A stretch of DNA of 62,920 bases from Coriobacteriaceae bacterium (GCA_019421015.1 JAHZGC010000026.1:1-62920); one strand, 5' to 3'; shown: positions 17,001-24,035, numbered from the stretch's first letter. Numbers and translations: made by a program. Notes: generated by a model from the letters alone, not told the origin.

Positions 17001-18965
17001 TCGTACAACCAGACCCAGGTCAACCAGTACGGCACGCCGGGCTACCAGGGGACCTGGGCCGTCGTCGAGTCCACGGCGGGGCTCAGGGCGGGCGACACCG
17101 TGCAGCTCAGGGTGACGAACACGTCCAAGTCGGGCCACGCCTTCATAATGGGTACGGTCGTGTCGGTGCCCTCCGACAAGAGCGTCGTCGCGAAAACGAC
17201 GGGCCTCGTGGACACGGGCGACAGGGGCGCGACAGGCCCCCAGGGGGCCACCGGGGCGACCGGCGCGACGGGGCCCCAGGGCCCCAAGGGCGCCACGGGA
17301 GCGACGGGGCCCCAAGGGCCGCAGGGGGCGACCGGCGCCACCGGCCCCGCGGGCAAGGACGCGAACCAGGTGGTGCACTCCTTCTCGGGGACCGCAGGCG
17401 CGGCCGGCTACGTGGCGTTCGCGACGATCACCATAGCGGGGTCCTACCAGAACGCGCCCATCGTCTTCCGCCTCGCGAACCGCTCCCAGGAGTCGAGCGA
17501 GGTGCAGGTGTGCTTTTTGAACGCGGGCAGCGCGGACCCGGGGCTCTCCTACATCCGGGCGGACGGCGGGGTCAAGGTGTGGGCCCAGAAGACGGCGGCC
17601 TCGACGTGGAGGCTCATCGCCCAGAAGAGCGAGGCCTACGACACGCTGTACGTGTACAACTACACGAAGGTCTACAACGGGTCGACGACGGTCGCGTGGA
17701 CCAACGTCCACCTGTCGTCGCTGCCGAGCGGGTGCACGGCGGCCGGGCCCCTGGAGTCGGCGAAGACCGCCACGAACTACCTGAACTTCAGCTCCTCGGG
17801 CCTGTGCGTGGGCGACATGACCGCCTCCTCCCTGGGCCGCAACGTGCTCATAGACGCCTCGTACGTGCGCGTGAGGAACGGCTCGACCGACCTCGCGCGC
17901 TACGGGGCGGAGGCGGTGGAGCTGGGGTGCAACTCGGGCACCTCGAAGATACGCATGTGCGCCGGGCAGGTCGAGGTCGCCGCCTCGACGGCCTACACCG
18001 GCATGGACAACATAGCCTCGGACGTGCGCGTGAAGGCCTCGTCGCTCACCCTGGGCAGCGACGGCGCGAACGTGACGCGCAAGGCTGAGCTGAGGGCGCA
18101 GCGCGGGGCCCTGGGCGGCGGCCACGCCCGGGTCGGGGCCTACATGGACCAGTCGACCTACGCCAAGGAGGCCTTCATGGAGGCCTCCGACGGGACGAGC
18201 TCGTCGTCCGTGTCGGTCAAGCCGGGGTCGATAACGCTGTCCCGGCCCCTGCCGGTGGGCTCCGGCGGGACCGGGCGCGCGTCGCTCGTGGGCTCGGCGG
18301 GCCTCATGCACGACATCTTCGACGGCAACCTGACCGGGGCCAACTACGTGCCGGTGTTCACCGACTCGTGGGCCGACGGCGGATACATGTCCAAGCAGCA
18401 GCTGAGGAGCGCCATGGGCCTGGGGAACACCCTGTCGGCCCTGCCCGTCGCCAACGGCGGGACCGGGGCGGCGGACGCGGCCTCCGCTCGCGCCAACCTC
18501 GGCGTCACGTGCGCCAACATCGGCGCGGCCACGTCGGGCCACGGCCACGCGGCCGTGACGGCGGTCGCCTCGGCCCAGAAGGCGCTGGCCAAGACCCGCT
18601 CGGCGCTGGCGCTCAAGTCCTACGCCTCGTCGGGGTCAGGCTTCTCGGTCTCCGGGGGCGCCGTCAAGTGCGGCTTCTCCGGGTACGTGCTGGCCTGCGC
18701 CGGCGTCTTCTTCAGCTTCCCGAACGGCGACGCGACGCCCGCCGGGGAGAACCCGGAGGCCTTCATATGCGTGAACGGCACGAGCAAGGCCGGCGCGGGC
18801 GTCGTGGTGCCCGGCAAGTGGGGCGCGGGGCTGACGATAGCCCCGGTGCTGCTGAGCGTGGCGTCGGGGGCCCTGCTCACCCTCCAGGTCGTCAACAACA
18901 CGGCGGCGCGCGGCGTGGTCAACGCCATCGACGCCAACTACCTGACCGTGCTGAGGGTCGCGTGA
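14079..18965 (+). CDS. tail-associated fibre protein with collagen-like region
   Basis: About 1,628 residues. Residues 1-390 look like the tail-hub/Tal domain placed after Dit. Residues about 404-750 are an Ala/Glu/Lys-rich coiled coil. A beta domain (VGGRNLLRNSG...) follows near 830-985. Residues about 1047-1093 are Gly-X-Y collagen-like repeats rich in GAT and GPQ. Near 1390 and 1460 are the tail-fibre signatures SGGTG and GGTGAADAASARANLG. The final 120 residues resemble a C1q/TNF-like jelly roll. GTG 14079 overlaps the previous stop; ATG 14061 is an alternative start. Confidence 0.88.
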   Translation: MPAYFATYGGECLFDPDDRSTALLDQQCSAALNEAGSYSFRVPPSHPLNGKFVPMSRRSEVVLARGSDEVFRGRVVSVERDFDGFEAVECEGERAYLNDVALPAYDTADGGAPASPDGLFAWYVAQYNSRVSEADRFSVGVNDGWMLAKADGFHRANSQRAQVWPEMLDKLVDQLGGTVRVRHKGGVRWIDWLADGGDASSQRIEFGSNLTDYMRRVDGTELFTRAVPTSTYEAEEPVVDEETGEPELDADGNPRTRTVRHELDITSVPDRPLTEGFCKIGDAVVNSALEEEVGPIERAFSYDGLSDPEELVESALREATRAAVGDTLELSAVDLSRLGLAEPIRLGDYVRVTSAPHSIDEWFLCREVSFRPGEPEADSFVLGTGGGALTDQQKARIAELNASIGARVEAAEAIAKAASGSAAAAVEKADSAVEEAKKASEASEQARADASEADRLAREAAAAAGRAQSAADGASALAQGASDAAAEASALAESAGVAADSAAEQAARAAQAAASAQASADASAEAVAGAAGEIAEAKAKAAEAAEAVEGLRSSVESHSESIGDLVASDAELRTSISQNAASIAQVASSVTETKAATEEAQAKAQAAQDAADDAASKADAAASQLSAAQGAASNAAQAASDAKKAADEAQARADQAAARLAEAEAALEEVGSKADANSAEVAAAKQAVAQAKAAADSAAGAAATAKSAADSAKAKADKAEADAASAQSSADDARAAADAAQESADLLATRVTKCETAIKQNAEAIELRATKSEVAQGLSDRYTKAEADALIKVQADRITSEVSERTALGAKVSTLEQTASGLTVRLDSLKVGGRNLLRNSGAVVSSSGYLMATYTPSEPLVAGRVYTASLCVTPGSDVTQFRLYVSVGSMSLCSLKPSGTARQVLTATFTASYYPGKAPSDNASNANVAVYAFPNGHTSKSTVHWIKVEEGNTPTDWTPAPEDVASFRSFTTGYSYNQTQVNQYGTPGYQGTWAVVESTAGLRAGDTVQLRVTNTSKSGHAFIMGTVVSVPSDKSVVAKTTGLVDTGDRGATGPQGATGATGATGPQGPKGATGATGPQGPQGATGATGPAGKDANQVVHSFSGTAGAAGYVAFATITIAGSYQNAPIVFRLANRSQESSEVQVCFLNAGSADPGLSYIRADGGVKVWAQKTAASTWRLIAQKSEAYDTLYVYNYTKVYNGSTTVAWTNVHLSSLPSGCTAAGPLESAKTATNYLNFSSSGLCVGDMTASSLGRNVLIDASYVRVRNGSTDLARYGAEAVELGCNSGTSKIRMCAGQVEVAASTAYTGMDNIASDVRVKASSLTLGSDGANVTRKAELRAQRGALGGGHARVGAYMDQSTYAKEAFMEASDGTSSSSVSVKPGSITLSRPLPVGSGGTGRASLVGSAGLMHDIFDGNLTGANYVPVFTDSWADGGYMSKQQLRSAMGLGNTLSALPVANGGTGAADAASARANLGVTCANIGAATSGHGHAAVTAVASAQKALAKTRSALALKSYASSGSGFSVSGGAVKCGFSGYVLACAGVFFSFPNGDATPAGENPEAFICVNGTSKAGAGVVVPGKWGAGLTIAPVLLSVASGALLTLQVVNNTAARGVVNAIDANYLTVLRVA

Positions 18966-19045
18966 GCGGGGCGGCCGCCAGGGACGGCCCGGCATCCGCC
19001 CCCGGGGAACGAGCACGACAGAAGAAACGACAGAAGGGAACTGCG

Positions 19046-19366
19046 ATGACCGACACCGCCAACAACGCCAGCGACCGCACGGCCGGCGACGAGACCGCCC
19101 AGGGCGCCTGCGCCCTGTCCGTGACCGAGGAGCAGCTCTCCCTGATCATGCTCGCGGCCGTGAAGTTCGCCGCGCCGCAGAGGGGCAACGCCGCGTCGCG
19201 CGCCGTGGTCGACGCCGTGGTGGCGAACCGCGCCGCGCTCGGCGCCCGGCTGCGCGGGGCGATGGCCGCCGAGCTGCGCGCGAACGCCTACACCAGCGGC
19301 GACCCCTGGACCGACATGGACAGCGCGTGGCTGTCCGAGGCCGCCGACCTGATGGGGGCCGAGTGA
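19046..19366 (+). CDS. small hypothetical protein upstream of lysis genes
   Basis: A 106-residue soluble protein with no transmembrane segment. The N-terminus is Asn/Thr/Asp-rich, followed by helices (VTEEQLSLIMLAAVKFAAPQ, SRAVVDAVVANRAALGARLRGAMAAEL). ATG 19046 is chosen because AGAAGGGA lies six bases upstream. It ends in a GTGA overlap with the XhlA-like gene, so it belongs to the lysis cassette. Function is not recognised. Confidence 0.7.
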   Translation: MTDTANNASDRTAGDETAQGACALSVTEEQLSLIMLAAVKFAAPQRGNAASRAVVDAVVANRAALGARLRGAMAAELRANAYTSGDPWTDMDSAWLSEAADLMGAE

Positions 19367-19653
19367 CGCCCGAGGCGCGCTGCCCCGACCACTCGGCCCA
19401 CGAGAGGGCCATCAGGGTGCACGACCAGCGCCTCGACGCGCACTCCGAGCGCCTGGACGAGATGGGGCGCCTCATGGTCAAGCTGACGGACATCGAGGAG
19501 CAGAACCAGCGGCGCATCGACTCCGTCGACGCGAGGCTGGCCGCGCTCGAGGGCAGGCCCGCCAGGCGCTGGGACTCGCTGGCCACGGCGGCGCTCACGG
19601 CGCTCGTGGGCGGCCTGGCGGGCTACCTGATGGCCGGCGCGGGGCTGGCCTAG
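19363..19653 (+). CDS. XhlA-like holin-associated membrane protein
   Basis: This 96-residue protein has an N-terminal coiled coil (HDQRLDAHSERLDEMGRLMVKLTDIEEQNQRRIDSVDARLAALE) and one C-terminal membrane segment (LATAALTALVGGLAGYLMAGAGLA). That layout matches haemolysin XhlA-type proteins encoded next to holins, which help release endolysin. It starts with GTG overlapping the previous gene by 4 nt, and the holin follows 16 nt later. Confidence 0.75.
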   Translation: MTPEARCPDHSAHERAIRVHDQRLDAHSERLDEMGRLMVKLTDIEEQNQRRIDSVDARLAALEGRPARRWDSLATAALTALVGGLAGYLMAGAGLA

Positions 19654-19669
19654 AGAGAGGGGAGAGAGG

Positions 19670-19924
19670 ATGCTGGACAAGTTCCTTACAAGCAACGACA
19701 GGCTGTGGCGATGCGCCCGCACCGTCGTGGAGGGCCTGCTGGGCCTGCTCGTGGTCGCCGTGCCGGTGTGGTGCGGGGCCAACATGGACCCGGTCGCGGC
19801 CTCCATGGTCACGGCCGCCGTGACCGTGTGCGCGTCGCCGGTGATCGCGATGCTCGGTGGCAGGGACCCCGAGGACGGCAGGGTCGACCCGAAGGACATC
19901 GTTGGAGGCAAGCATGAGGATTAA
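19670..19924 (+). CDS. phage holin
   Basis: An 84-residue protein with two predicted membrane segments, VVEGLLGLLVVAVPVWCGANM (about 20-40) and VAASMVTAAVTVCASPVIAMLGG (about 42-64), and a charged tail (DPEDGRVDPKDIVGGKHED). Size, topology and position directly before the endolysin support a small phage holin that opens the membrane for lysis. GGGGAGAGAGG precedes the ATG. It overlaps the endolysin start by 11 nt. Confidence 0.85.
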   Translation: MLDKFLTSNDRLWRCARTVVEGLLGLLVVAVPVWCGANMDPVAASMVTAAVTVCASPVIAMLGGRDPEDGRVDPKDIVGGKHED

Positions 19925-20786
19925 CGTCAACGGCGGCCACACGCGCCGCGCGCCGGGTGCCAGCGGCTACCTGGACGAGCTCGCGGAGGACCGCCTGGTC
20001 AAGGACGCGCTGATCGCGGAGCTCCGCGCTCGCGGCCACGAGGTCAGCGACTCCACGACCGACGAGGCGACCGCGAGCGACGACCTGCGAGAGCAGTGCA
20101 GGCTGGCGAACGCCTCGGGGGCGGAGGTGGCCGTCTCGGTGCACTTCAACGCGTGCCCCGGCGGCACCGGCACCGAGGTGTGGCACTACGCGGGCTCCTC
20201 GGCCCAGGGGCTCGCCGCCGACATGAGCGCGAGGGTCGCAAAGGCGCTCGGCCTGCGCGACCGCGGCGCCAAGGCCACCACGCAGCTCTACTGGCTCAGG
20301 CACACCGACATGCCGGCGGTGCTCGTGGAGGTGTGCTTCGTGGACTCCGCGGGCGACGCCGAGGCCTACCGCCGCGTGGGCCCCGCCGCCGTGGCCCGCG
20401 CGATTGCCGACGCCATCGTGGGCGGGGCTGCCCAGCCCGCGCCCGAGGTGCCGGAGCCGCAGCCCGCGCCCGAGGTGCCGGAGCCGCAGCCCGCGCCCGA
20501 CGCCACAGGGCCAGCGCCGGAAGGTCCGCGCCGCCTGTCCATCGCCCCCGGCACCTACCGCTGCCAGGTCGACCACCTGCGCGTGCGCACCGGCCCGGGC
20601 CTCGGGTACCCCGAGGTCGCCCACTACGACGAGGGCGAGACCGTCGAGCTGGACGCCTGGTGCGTGGAGGCCGACGGCTGGGTCTGGGGCACCTACGAGG
20701 ACTGGGGAGGCACCAGGCGCTACATCGCCGTGGGGCCCTACACCGGCGAGCCCGACGCGGGGCGCGACTACCTGGTGAAGGCCTAG
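19914..20786 (+). CDS. endolysin: N-acetylmuramoyl-L-alanine amidase
   Basis: A 290-residue lysin that would cleave the amide bond between MurNAc and the stem peptide. The N-terminal Amidase_3-type domain carries zinc ligands in NGGHTRR (about residue 7), SVHFNAC (about 75) and the catalytic Glu in VLVEVCFVDS (about 140). A Pro/Glu linker with QPAPEVPEP twice follows near residues 180-200. An SH3-like wall-binding domain ends the protein (DHLRVRTGPGLGYPEV...GWVWGTYEDW). ATG 19914 has GGAGG five bases upstream. No signal peptide is present, so export depends on the holin. Confidence 0.9.
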   Translation: MRINVNGGHTRRAPGASGYLDELAEDRLVKDALIAELRARGHEVSDSTTDEATASDDLREQCRLANASGAEVAVSVHFNACPGGTGTEVWHYAGSSAQGLAADMSARVAKALGLRDRGAKATTQLYWLRHTDMPAVLVEVCFVDSAGDAEAYRRVGPAAVARAIADAIVGGAAQPAPEVPEPQPAPEVPEPQPAPDATGPAPEGPRRLSIAPGTYRCQVDHLRVRTGPGLGYPEVAHYDEGETVELDAWCVEADGWVWGTYEDWGGTRRYIAVGPYTGEPDAGRDYLVKA

Positions 20787-20835
20787 CGCGCCCGCTTCGC
20801 GTCCCCGAGCGCCTTGCGCGCCCGTGCGCGAACCG

Positions 20836-20853
20836 TTCGCGAACGTTCGCGAA
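20836..20853. repeat. 18-bp perfect palindrome downstream of endolysin
   Basis: TTCGCGAACGTTCGCGAA is a perfect palindrome composed of two overlapping TTCGCGAA units, with a further related half-site (GCGCGAACC) just upstream. It lies between the endolysin and the terminator at 20861. Such a nested palindrome looks like a protein-binding site, but no partner is evident. Confidence 0.7.
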
Positions 20854-20860
20854 ACACGAC

Positions 20861-20898
20861 GCCCCGGCTCTGCTCGCGCAGGGTCGGGGCGGTTTTTT
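20861..20898 (+). terminator. rho-independent terminator after lysis cassette
   Basis: A GC-rich hairpin with outer arms GCCCCG/CGGGGC and inner arms containing G-U pairs spans 20861-20890. It is followed by GG and six T (20893-20898). It closes the late operon after the endolysin; the small gene at 20956 would need its own promoter or read-through. Confidence 0.85.
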
Positions 20899-20955
20899 GC
20901 GTTACCGGTGTATCATGTCGGCAAGCTGGCTTTACACCGACGAAAGGACACCGCC

Positions 20956-21168
20956 ATGACCTCACCGACCATCGCCGAGTCCCTTGCCCCCGTCGCCCCC
21001 GAGCGCGCCGCAGAGATCATAGGCCTTCCGCTGCCGTCCGTGCGGTCGCGGCTCGCGTACCCGCTGGACTGGAGGCTCGGGGAGCTTCGGGCGCTCTACG
21101 CGGAGCTTGACGCTGCGGGGCGCGAGGCCCTGCTGGCGGCGATGGCGCGGGAGGTGGCGGGGGAGTAG
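20956..21168 (+). CDS. small hypothetical phage protein
   Basis: A 70-residue protein beginning MTSPTIAESLAPVAPERAAEIIGLPLPSVRSRL. The first half looks like a small helix-turn-helix (AEIIGLPLPSVRSRLAYP), and the second half is helical and acidic. GAAAGGA lies eight bases before the ATG. It is the last rightward gene before the leftward operon and lies beyond the terminator, so it may be expressed separately. No family is recognised. Confidence 0.6.
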   Translation: MTSPTIAESLAPVAPERAAEIIGLPLPSVRSRLAYPLDWRLGELRALYAELDAAGREALLAAMAREVAGE

Positions 21169-21189
21169 CCCCGCCAGGGCGGGGAGCAT
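21162..21189 (-). repeat. CRISPR-repeat-like hairpin, unit 1 (degenerate)
   Basis: This unit has a stem CCCCGCC/GGCGGGG and the flank GAGCAT. It overlaps the stop codon of the 20956 gene. Its reverse complement begins ATGCTCCCCGCC and ends GGCGGGGC, so it aligns over 28 positions with the unit at 21211-21238, with several mismatches at the outer side. It could serve as a simple terminator, although there is no T tract. Confidence 0.5.
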
Positions 21190-21210
21190 CCTTGCATCAG
21201 CACCTCAAAC

Positions 21211-21238
21211 GGGTCACCCCCGCGAGGGCGGGGAGCTC
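21211..21238 (-). repeat. CRISPR type I-E repeat-like hairpin, unit 2
   Basis: Read on the minus strand this 28-base unit begins GAGCTCCCCGC and ends GCGGGGGTGACCC. It shares length, palindromic core and flanks with the common actinobacterial type I-E repeat layout (G-N-GCTCCCCGC ... GCGGGG-N-TGA-N-CC). The gap to unit 1 is only 21 bases, shorter than the usual 32-33-nt spacer, and no cas gene is in the window. It lies just after the stop of the leftward 21243 gene and could be transcribed with it. Confidence 0.5.
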
Positions 21239-21242
21239 GGGC

Positions 21243-21479
21243 CTAGCCTAGCACGCCGCGGACACGGTACTCGAGGTTGAGCCACTTCCTCTGCCCGCTC
21301 GGCATCACCCTCACACGCCACCGCCACGCCTGCAGGCCGCAGCGCCCGGGCTTCCCGACGCGCTCGGCGACCTCGGCATCGACCGCCCACCGCCTGCCGT
21401 CGGCCCACACGATCGCGGTGGGCGTCAGCGTTCCGTCGATTGCGGCGTAGCTCTCGACCCCGACCGCGACCCTCGCCAT
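21243..21479 (-). CDS. conserved small protein, UmuC-neighbour-like family
   Basis: A 78-residue beta-rich protein: MARVAVGVESYAAIDGTLTP, TAIVWADGRRWAVDAEVAERVG, RWRVRVMPSGQRKWLNLEYR. The sequence 'D-G-x-L-x-P-x-x-I-x-W-x-DGRR-x-x-VD' resembles a small family often encoded beside Y-family DNA polymerases in Gram-positive bacteria. I recall no formal name and infer no reaction. AAGGGGGAG precedes the ATG. It is the last gene of the leftward early operon. Confidence 0.65.
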   Translation of the reverse strand: MARVAVGVESYAAIDGTLTPTAIVWADGRRWAVDAEVAERVGKPGRCGLQAWRWRVRVMPSGQRKWLNLEYRVRGVLG

Positions 21480-21504
21480 GGCTCCCCCTTCCGTCGGGGG
21501 TATT

Positions 21505-21813
21505 CTAGCACGCCTGTTCGCCCTCCGCGAACATGGAGGCGATGTGCGCCGAGCCCGCGTCGGAGGCGGCCCACTCCCGGTCGAGCGCGGCGGCCACGGC
21601 CTGCGTCCCGGCCGCGTTGACGCTCATCTGGGCGAGCGCCACGGCCTGCAGCGCCTTGCAGCCCTGGTGAATCTCGAGCATGTTCATGCCGAGCCTACGA
21701 GCGACGTCCACCGCGAGGTCTATGAACTCGAGCACTTTGTCGTTGACGTACGGCTCGCCATCTTCCCTGGGTGCGTAGGCTGACTCGCGGTGTGCCTGCA
21801 GCTTAATCTTCAT
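21505..21813 (-). CDS. hypothetical phage protein
   Basis: A 102-residue protein with a mostly helical central part (DKVLEFIDLAVDVARRLGMNMLEIHQGCKALQAVALAQMSV) and an acidic C-terminus. It overlaps the upstream XRE gene by 11 nt, so the two are probably cotranslated. No membrane segment or known motif is visible. Confidence 0.65.
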   Translation of the reverse strand: MKIKLQAHRESAYAPREDGEPYVNDKVLEFIDLAVDVARRLGMNMLEIHQGCKALQAVALAQMSVNAAGTQAVAAALDREWAASDAGSAHIASMFAEGEQAC

Positions 21814-22057
21814 CCGACCCGCCTCTCAGCGCCTCCGGCTCTATGATATCGGACAGGGAGCAGTGGAGCGCGGCGCTTATGCGCATCCACGTGTTCAGCG
21901 ACCCTATCCTGTCGCCGCTCATTATGCGGCTCATGGTCTGGTGCGGCACCCCCGAGGCCTTGACGAGGGCGTTCCGCGATATGCCCCGGGACGCTAGGTA
22001 CCTCTTGAGCCTCGTCCCGGTGGTCCACTCCGCATCGATCTTGTTTGCCTGCCCCAT
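21803..22057 (-). CDS. XRE-family DNA-binding protein
   Basis: An 84-residue protein with a Cro/C1-type helix-turn-helix: 'LKRYLASRGISRNALVKASGVPHQTMSRIMSGDRIGSLNTWMRISAALHCSLSDII'. ATG 22057 (MGQANK) is preferred because an upstream TTG at 22105 would put the start codon inside a long operator-like inverted repeat. TTG 22081 behind GAAAGGGG is another possibility. The inverted repeat 34 nt upstream suggests autoregulation. Confidence 0.75.
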   Translation of the reverse strand: MGQANKIDAEWTTGTRLKRYLASRGISRNALVKASGVPHQTMSRIMSGDRIGSLNTWMRISAALHCSLSDIIEPEALRGGSDED

Positions 22058-22090
22058 GGCGTATGGAGACGCGTAATGCAAATGGCCCCT

Positions 22091-22149
22091 TTCGCAGGTT
22101 TTCAACAGTCCGGTACGGATTGTACTCCCGGATGTTGAAAACCTGCGAA
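22091..22149. promoter_or_regulatory. 17-bp perfect inverted repeat, probable operator
   Basis: The left arm TTCGCAGGTTTTCAACA (22091-22107) is exactly complementary to the right arm at 22133-22149, with 25 bases between. A third, partial copy (TGTTGAAA-N-CCT) starts at 22154. A minus-strand -10-like TACAAT lies in the loop (about 22117-22122). The arrangement directly upstream of the XRE gene fits cooperative binding sites for that regulator. Confidence 0.7.
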
Positions 22150-22163
22150 CAGGTGTTGAAAGC

Positions 22164-22667
22164 CTACACGCTCATACCCGCCCTCTCGACGAGGTGCAGC
22201 ACGCACCTCTCGACCGCCGTGTCGCTGCCGGTCCTCGAGACCAGGTTCTCGGTCAGGTACTCGTGCGCCCTGTCCTGGTATGTGCGATTGGCGTCGTAGC
22301 AGAAAACCCTGTGCACGTCCTCGCGGACGAACCGCATCACGTCTGCCGCCAGCGCCGGGGATGGCTCGGCGGGCTGGCCCATCATCGCCAGCATCTCGTC
22401 GATGCACCGACGCGCCTTGCGCAGGTCCTCTGCGCCCCCCTTCTTGGGGGCGCGCATCAGGTACTCGAGGGCGTCCGCCCTCACGGCCTCGACGCTGGGC
22501 CTCCACACGCCCGCGTCGCGGTCGAGCACCGAGGAGGTGACGTCTCGCACCGAGCCCACGCCGGGGAGCCTGTAGTGATCCGGCACGGCGTCCAGAGCCG
22601 GTGGCGTAGCGGCCTCGCCGGCTGCCTGCTTCTGCGGCGCCCTGGGCGCCACCACGCCGGGGATCAC
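22164..22667 (-). CDS. DUF3310-like phage protein
   Basis: A 167-residue protein whose central part matches the DUF3310 layout: 'VPDHYRLPG...DVTSSVLDRDAG...EAVRADALEYLMRAPKKGGAEDLRKARRCIDEML' (about residues 28-95). The family is common in phage replication regions; its chemistry is not established. The C-terminal 70 residues are acidic and helical. GTG 22667 overlaps the membrane-protein stop (GTGA). Confidence 0.75.
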   Translation of the reverse strand: MIPGVVAPRAPQKQAAGEAATPPALDAVPDHYRLPGVGSVRDVTSSVLDRDAGVWRPSVEAVRADALEYLMRAPKKGGAEDLRKARRCIDEMLAMMGQPAEPSPALAADVMRFVREDVHRVFCYDANRTYQDRAHEYLTENLVSRTGSDTAVERCVLHLVERAGMSV

Positions 22668-22855
22668 AGCCTCACCGACAGGGCGACGAGGGCCGACGCC
22701 GCGAGCACCCCGACCAGCGTGCGTAAGGAGAACTCGAGGCCAAGCCCCCAGCACAGTGCGAACGACAGGCCGACGAACACAGCGGCGGTCACGGCCACGG
22801 CGGCGAGGGCCACCAGGAACTCCAAGAACGCGTCTAGGACTCGGTACATCAGCAT
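22664..22855 (-). CDS. small membrane protein
   Basis: A 63-residue, very hydrophobic protein with probably two membrane segments (FLEFLVALAAVAVTAAVFVGLSFALCWGL and TLVGVLAASALVALSV). It overlaps the MazG-like gene by 7 nt and the DUF3310-like gene by 4 nt. No family is recognised. Confidence 0.7.
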   Translation of the reverse strand: MLMYRVLDAFLEFLVALAAVAVTAAVFVGLSFALCWGLGLEFSLRTLVGVLAASALVALSVRL

Positions 22856-23184
22856 CGCCCCCTATCCGAGTTGCGCGCCCAGCAGTCGTATGCGGCGCGC
22901 TCCATGTCCTCCGTGCCCACGCCGAACGCCCAGGCGAAGTTGGTCAGGGCCTGCATGAGGTCGGCCAGCTCCTCCATCATCCTCGAGGCAGCGGCAGGCT
23001 CCTTGCCCGTGCCGTGCGCCATCACGAGGTCGCACGCGGCGACCATGAGCTCACCGGCCTCCTCGTGGACCTTGCGGGCCTGCTCCTTGAGGTTTTCGGC
23101 CTCCGCGGCGTCCTCGGGGGGCCACAGCGCGACGCCGTCGAACACCGGGAAGTCCGCCGACGGGACCCTCGACCAGACGCTCAC
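22849..23184 (-). CDS. MazG-like nucleotide pyrophosphohydrolase
   Basis: This 111-residue all-alpha protein has a MazG/PRA-PH-type metal site: EEAGE near residue 42 and EELADLMQALTNFAW near residue 70. Such enzymes hydrolyse nucleoside triphosphates to monophosphate and pyrophosphate; phage versions are thought to tune nucleotide or alarmone pools. The GTG start overlaps the SPFH stop (GTGA). Confidence 0.75.
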   Translation of the reverse strand: MSVWSRVPSADFPVFDGVALWPPEDAAEAENLKEQARKVHEEAGELMVAACDLVMAHGTGKEPAAASRMMEELADLMQALTNFAWAFGVGTEDMERAAYDCWARNSDRGRC

Positions 23185-24032
23185 TCGGCACCACCCGCCA
23201 CGACAACGGGCTGCGAGCCGTCGGGCACCACAACGAGGTTGCCCGATGCCCCTATCTCCCTGAGCGCGTCGATGTAGTTCTGGCGCAGCACCTCGTCCGA
23301 CAGGCTCTCGGCGAGCACGCGGTTGGCCTCGGCGACGCCCTGGGCCTCGATGACGCGGGTCTCGGCCTCGACCTTCTTGGCCTCCTGCTCGTTCAACGCC
23401 TTGGCCTTGGAGATCTCGGAGGCCTGGGCCTCGGCGTAGCGGGCCGTGATGGACTCCGGGTAGCGAACCTCCTGCACGGAGACCGACTCGATGATGATGC
23501 CGTCGCCCTCCCACTCGCCCGCGAGCGCGTCGGTGAGGGCGGCCGTGAAGCTGCCGCGGTCGGTGAGCATCTGCATGGTGGTCATGCGACCGGCGACCTC
23601 GCGCGCGACGCTGCGCAGGTCGACCGCGACCACGTACTGGGCGTGGCCCTCCTGGGTGCCGTAGCTCGCGTACAGCTCCTCGGCGTAGGCCGGGTCGAGG
23701 CTGTAGTTGAGCTGGACGTCGACCTCGAAGGCCGTGCCGGAGGAGTCGTTGCAGCTGATCTTGGGGCCGGTCGCGGAGCCGCCGTTGTAGTCCTCGGTCC
23801 CGTCGCCTATCAGCGAGATCACGTTGTTGCGCGTGCTGTAGGTGATGGCGTCGTCGAACGGGCTCGAGCCGTGGAACCCCGGCTCGCTCGTGGAGCCCAC
23901 GACCTCGCCGCCCATGCCCTTGAGCACCACGACCTCGCCGACGTCCTGCGAGTAGAAGCCCGGCGTGCACCCGGTGGTGGCCACGCAGGCGGCGGCCATT
24001 GCGACTGCTGCGATTGCTATGCCCTTGCGCAT
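23181..24032 (-). CDS. SPFH/prohibitin-domain lipoprotein
   Basis: A 283-residue protein with a lipoprotein signal (lipobox VATTGC, Cys about 22), a Band-7/SPFH domain (about 30-190), and a coiled-coil 'flotillin-like' region AEAQASEISKAKALNEQEAKKVEAETRVIEAQGVAEANRVLAE. The conserved SPFH motif 'VREVRYPESITARYAEAQ' is close to SVQEVRYPESITARYAEAQ here. Some T4-like and actinobacterial phages carry SPFH proteins; roles in membrane organisation or blocking superinfection are proposed. It is cotranscribed with small membrane proteins. Confidence 0.85.
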   Translation of the reverse strand: MRKGIAIAAVAMAAACVATTGCTPGFYSQDVGEVVVLKGMGGEVVGSTSEPGFHGSSPFDDAITYSTRNNVISLIGDGTEDYNGGSATGPKISCNDSSGTAFEVDVQLNYSLDPAYAEELYASYGTQEGHAQYVVAVDLRSVAREVAGRMTTMQMLTDRGSFTAALTDALAGEWEGDGIIIESVSVQEVRYPESITARYAEAQASEISKAKALNEQEAKKVEAETRVIEAQGVAEANRVLAESLSDEVLRQNYIDALREIGASGNLVVVPDGSQPVVVAGGAE

Positions 24033-24035
24033 CTC

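Noticed and set aside
13627..18965. A diversity-generating retroelement target in the fibre genes
   Set aside because: No reverse transcriptase or template repeat is in the window, and there is no adenine-biased variable repeat visible.
21162..21238. A true CRISPR array
   Set aside because: Only two units exist, the gap of 21 bases is too short for a normal spacer, and no cas gene is present; it is reported only as repeat-like hairpins.
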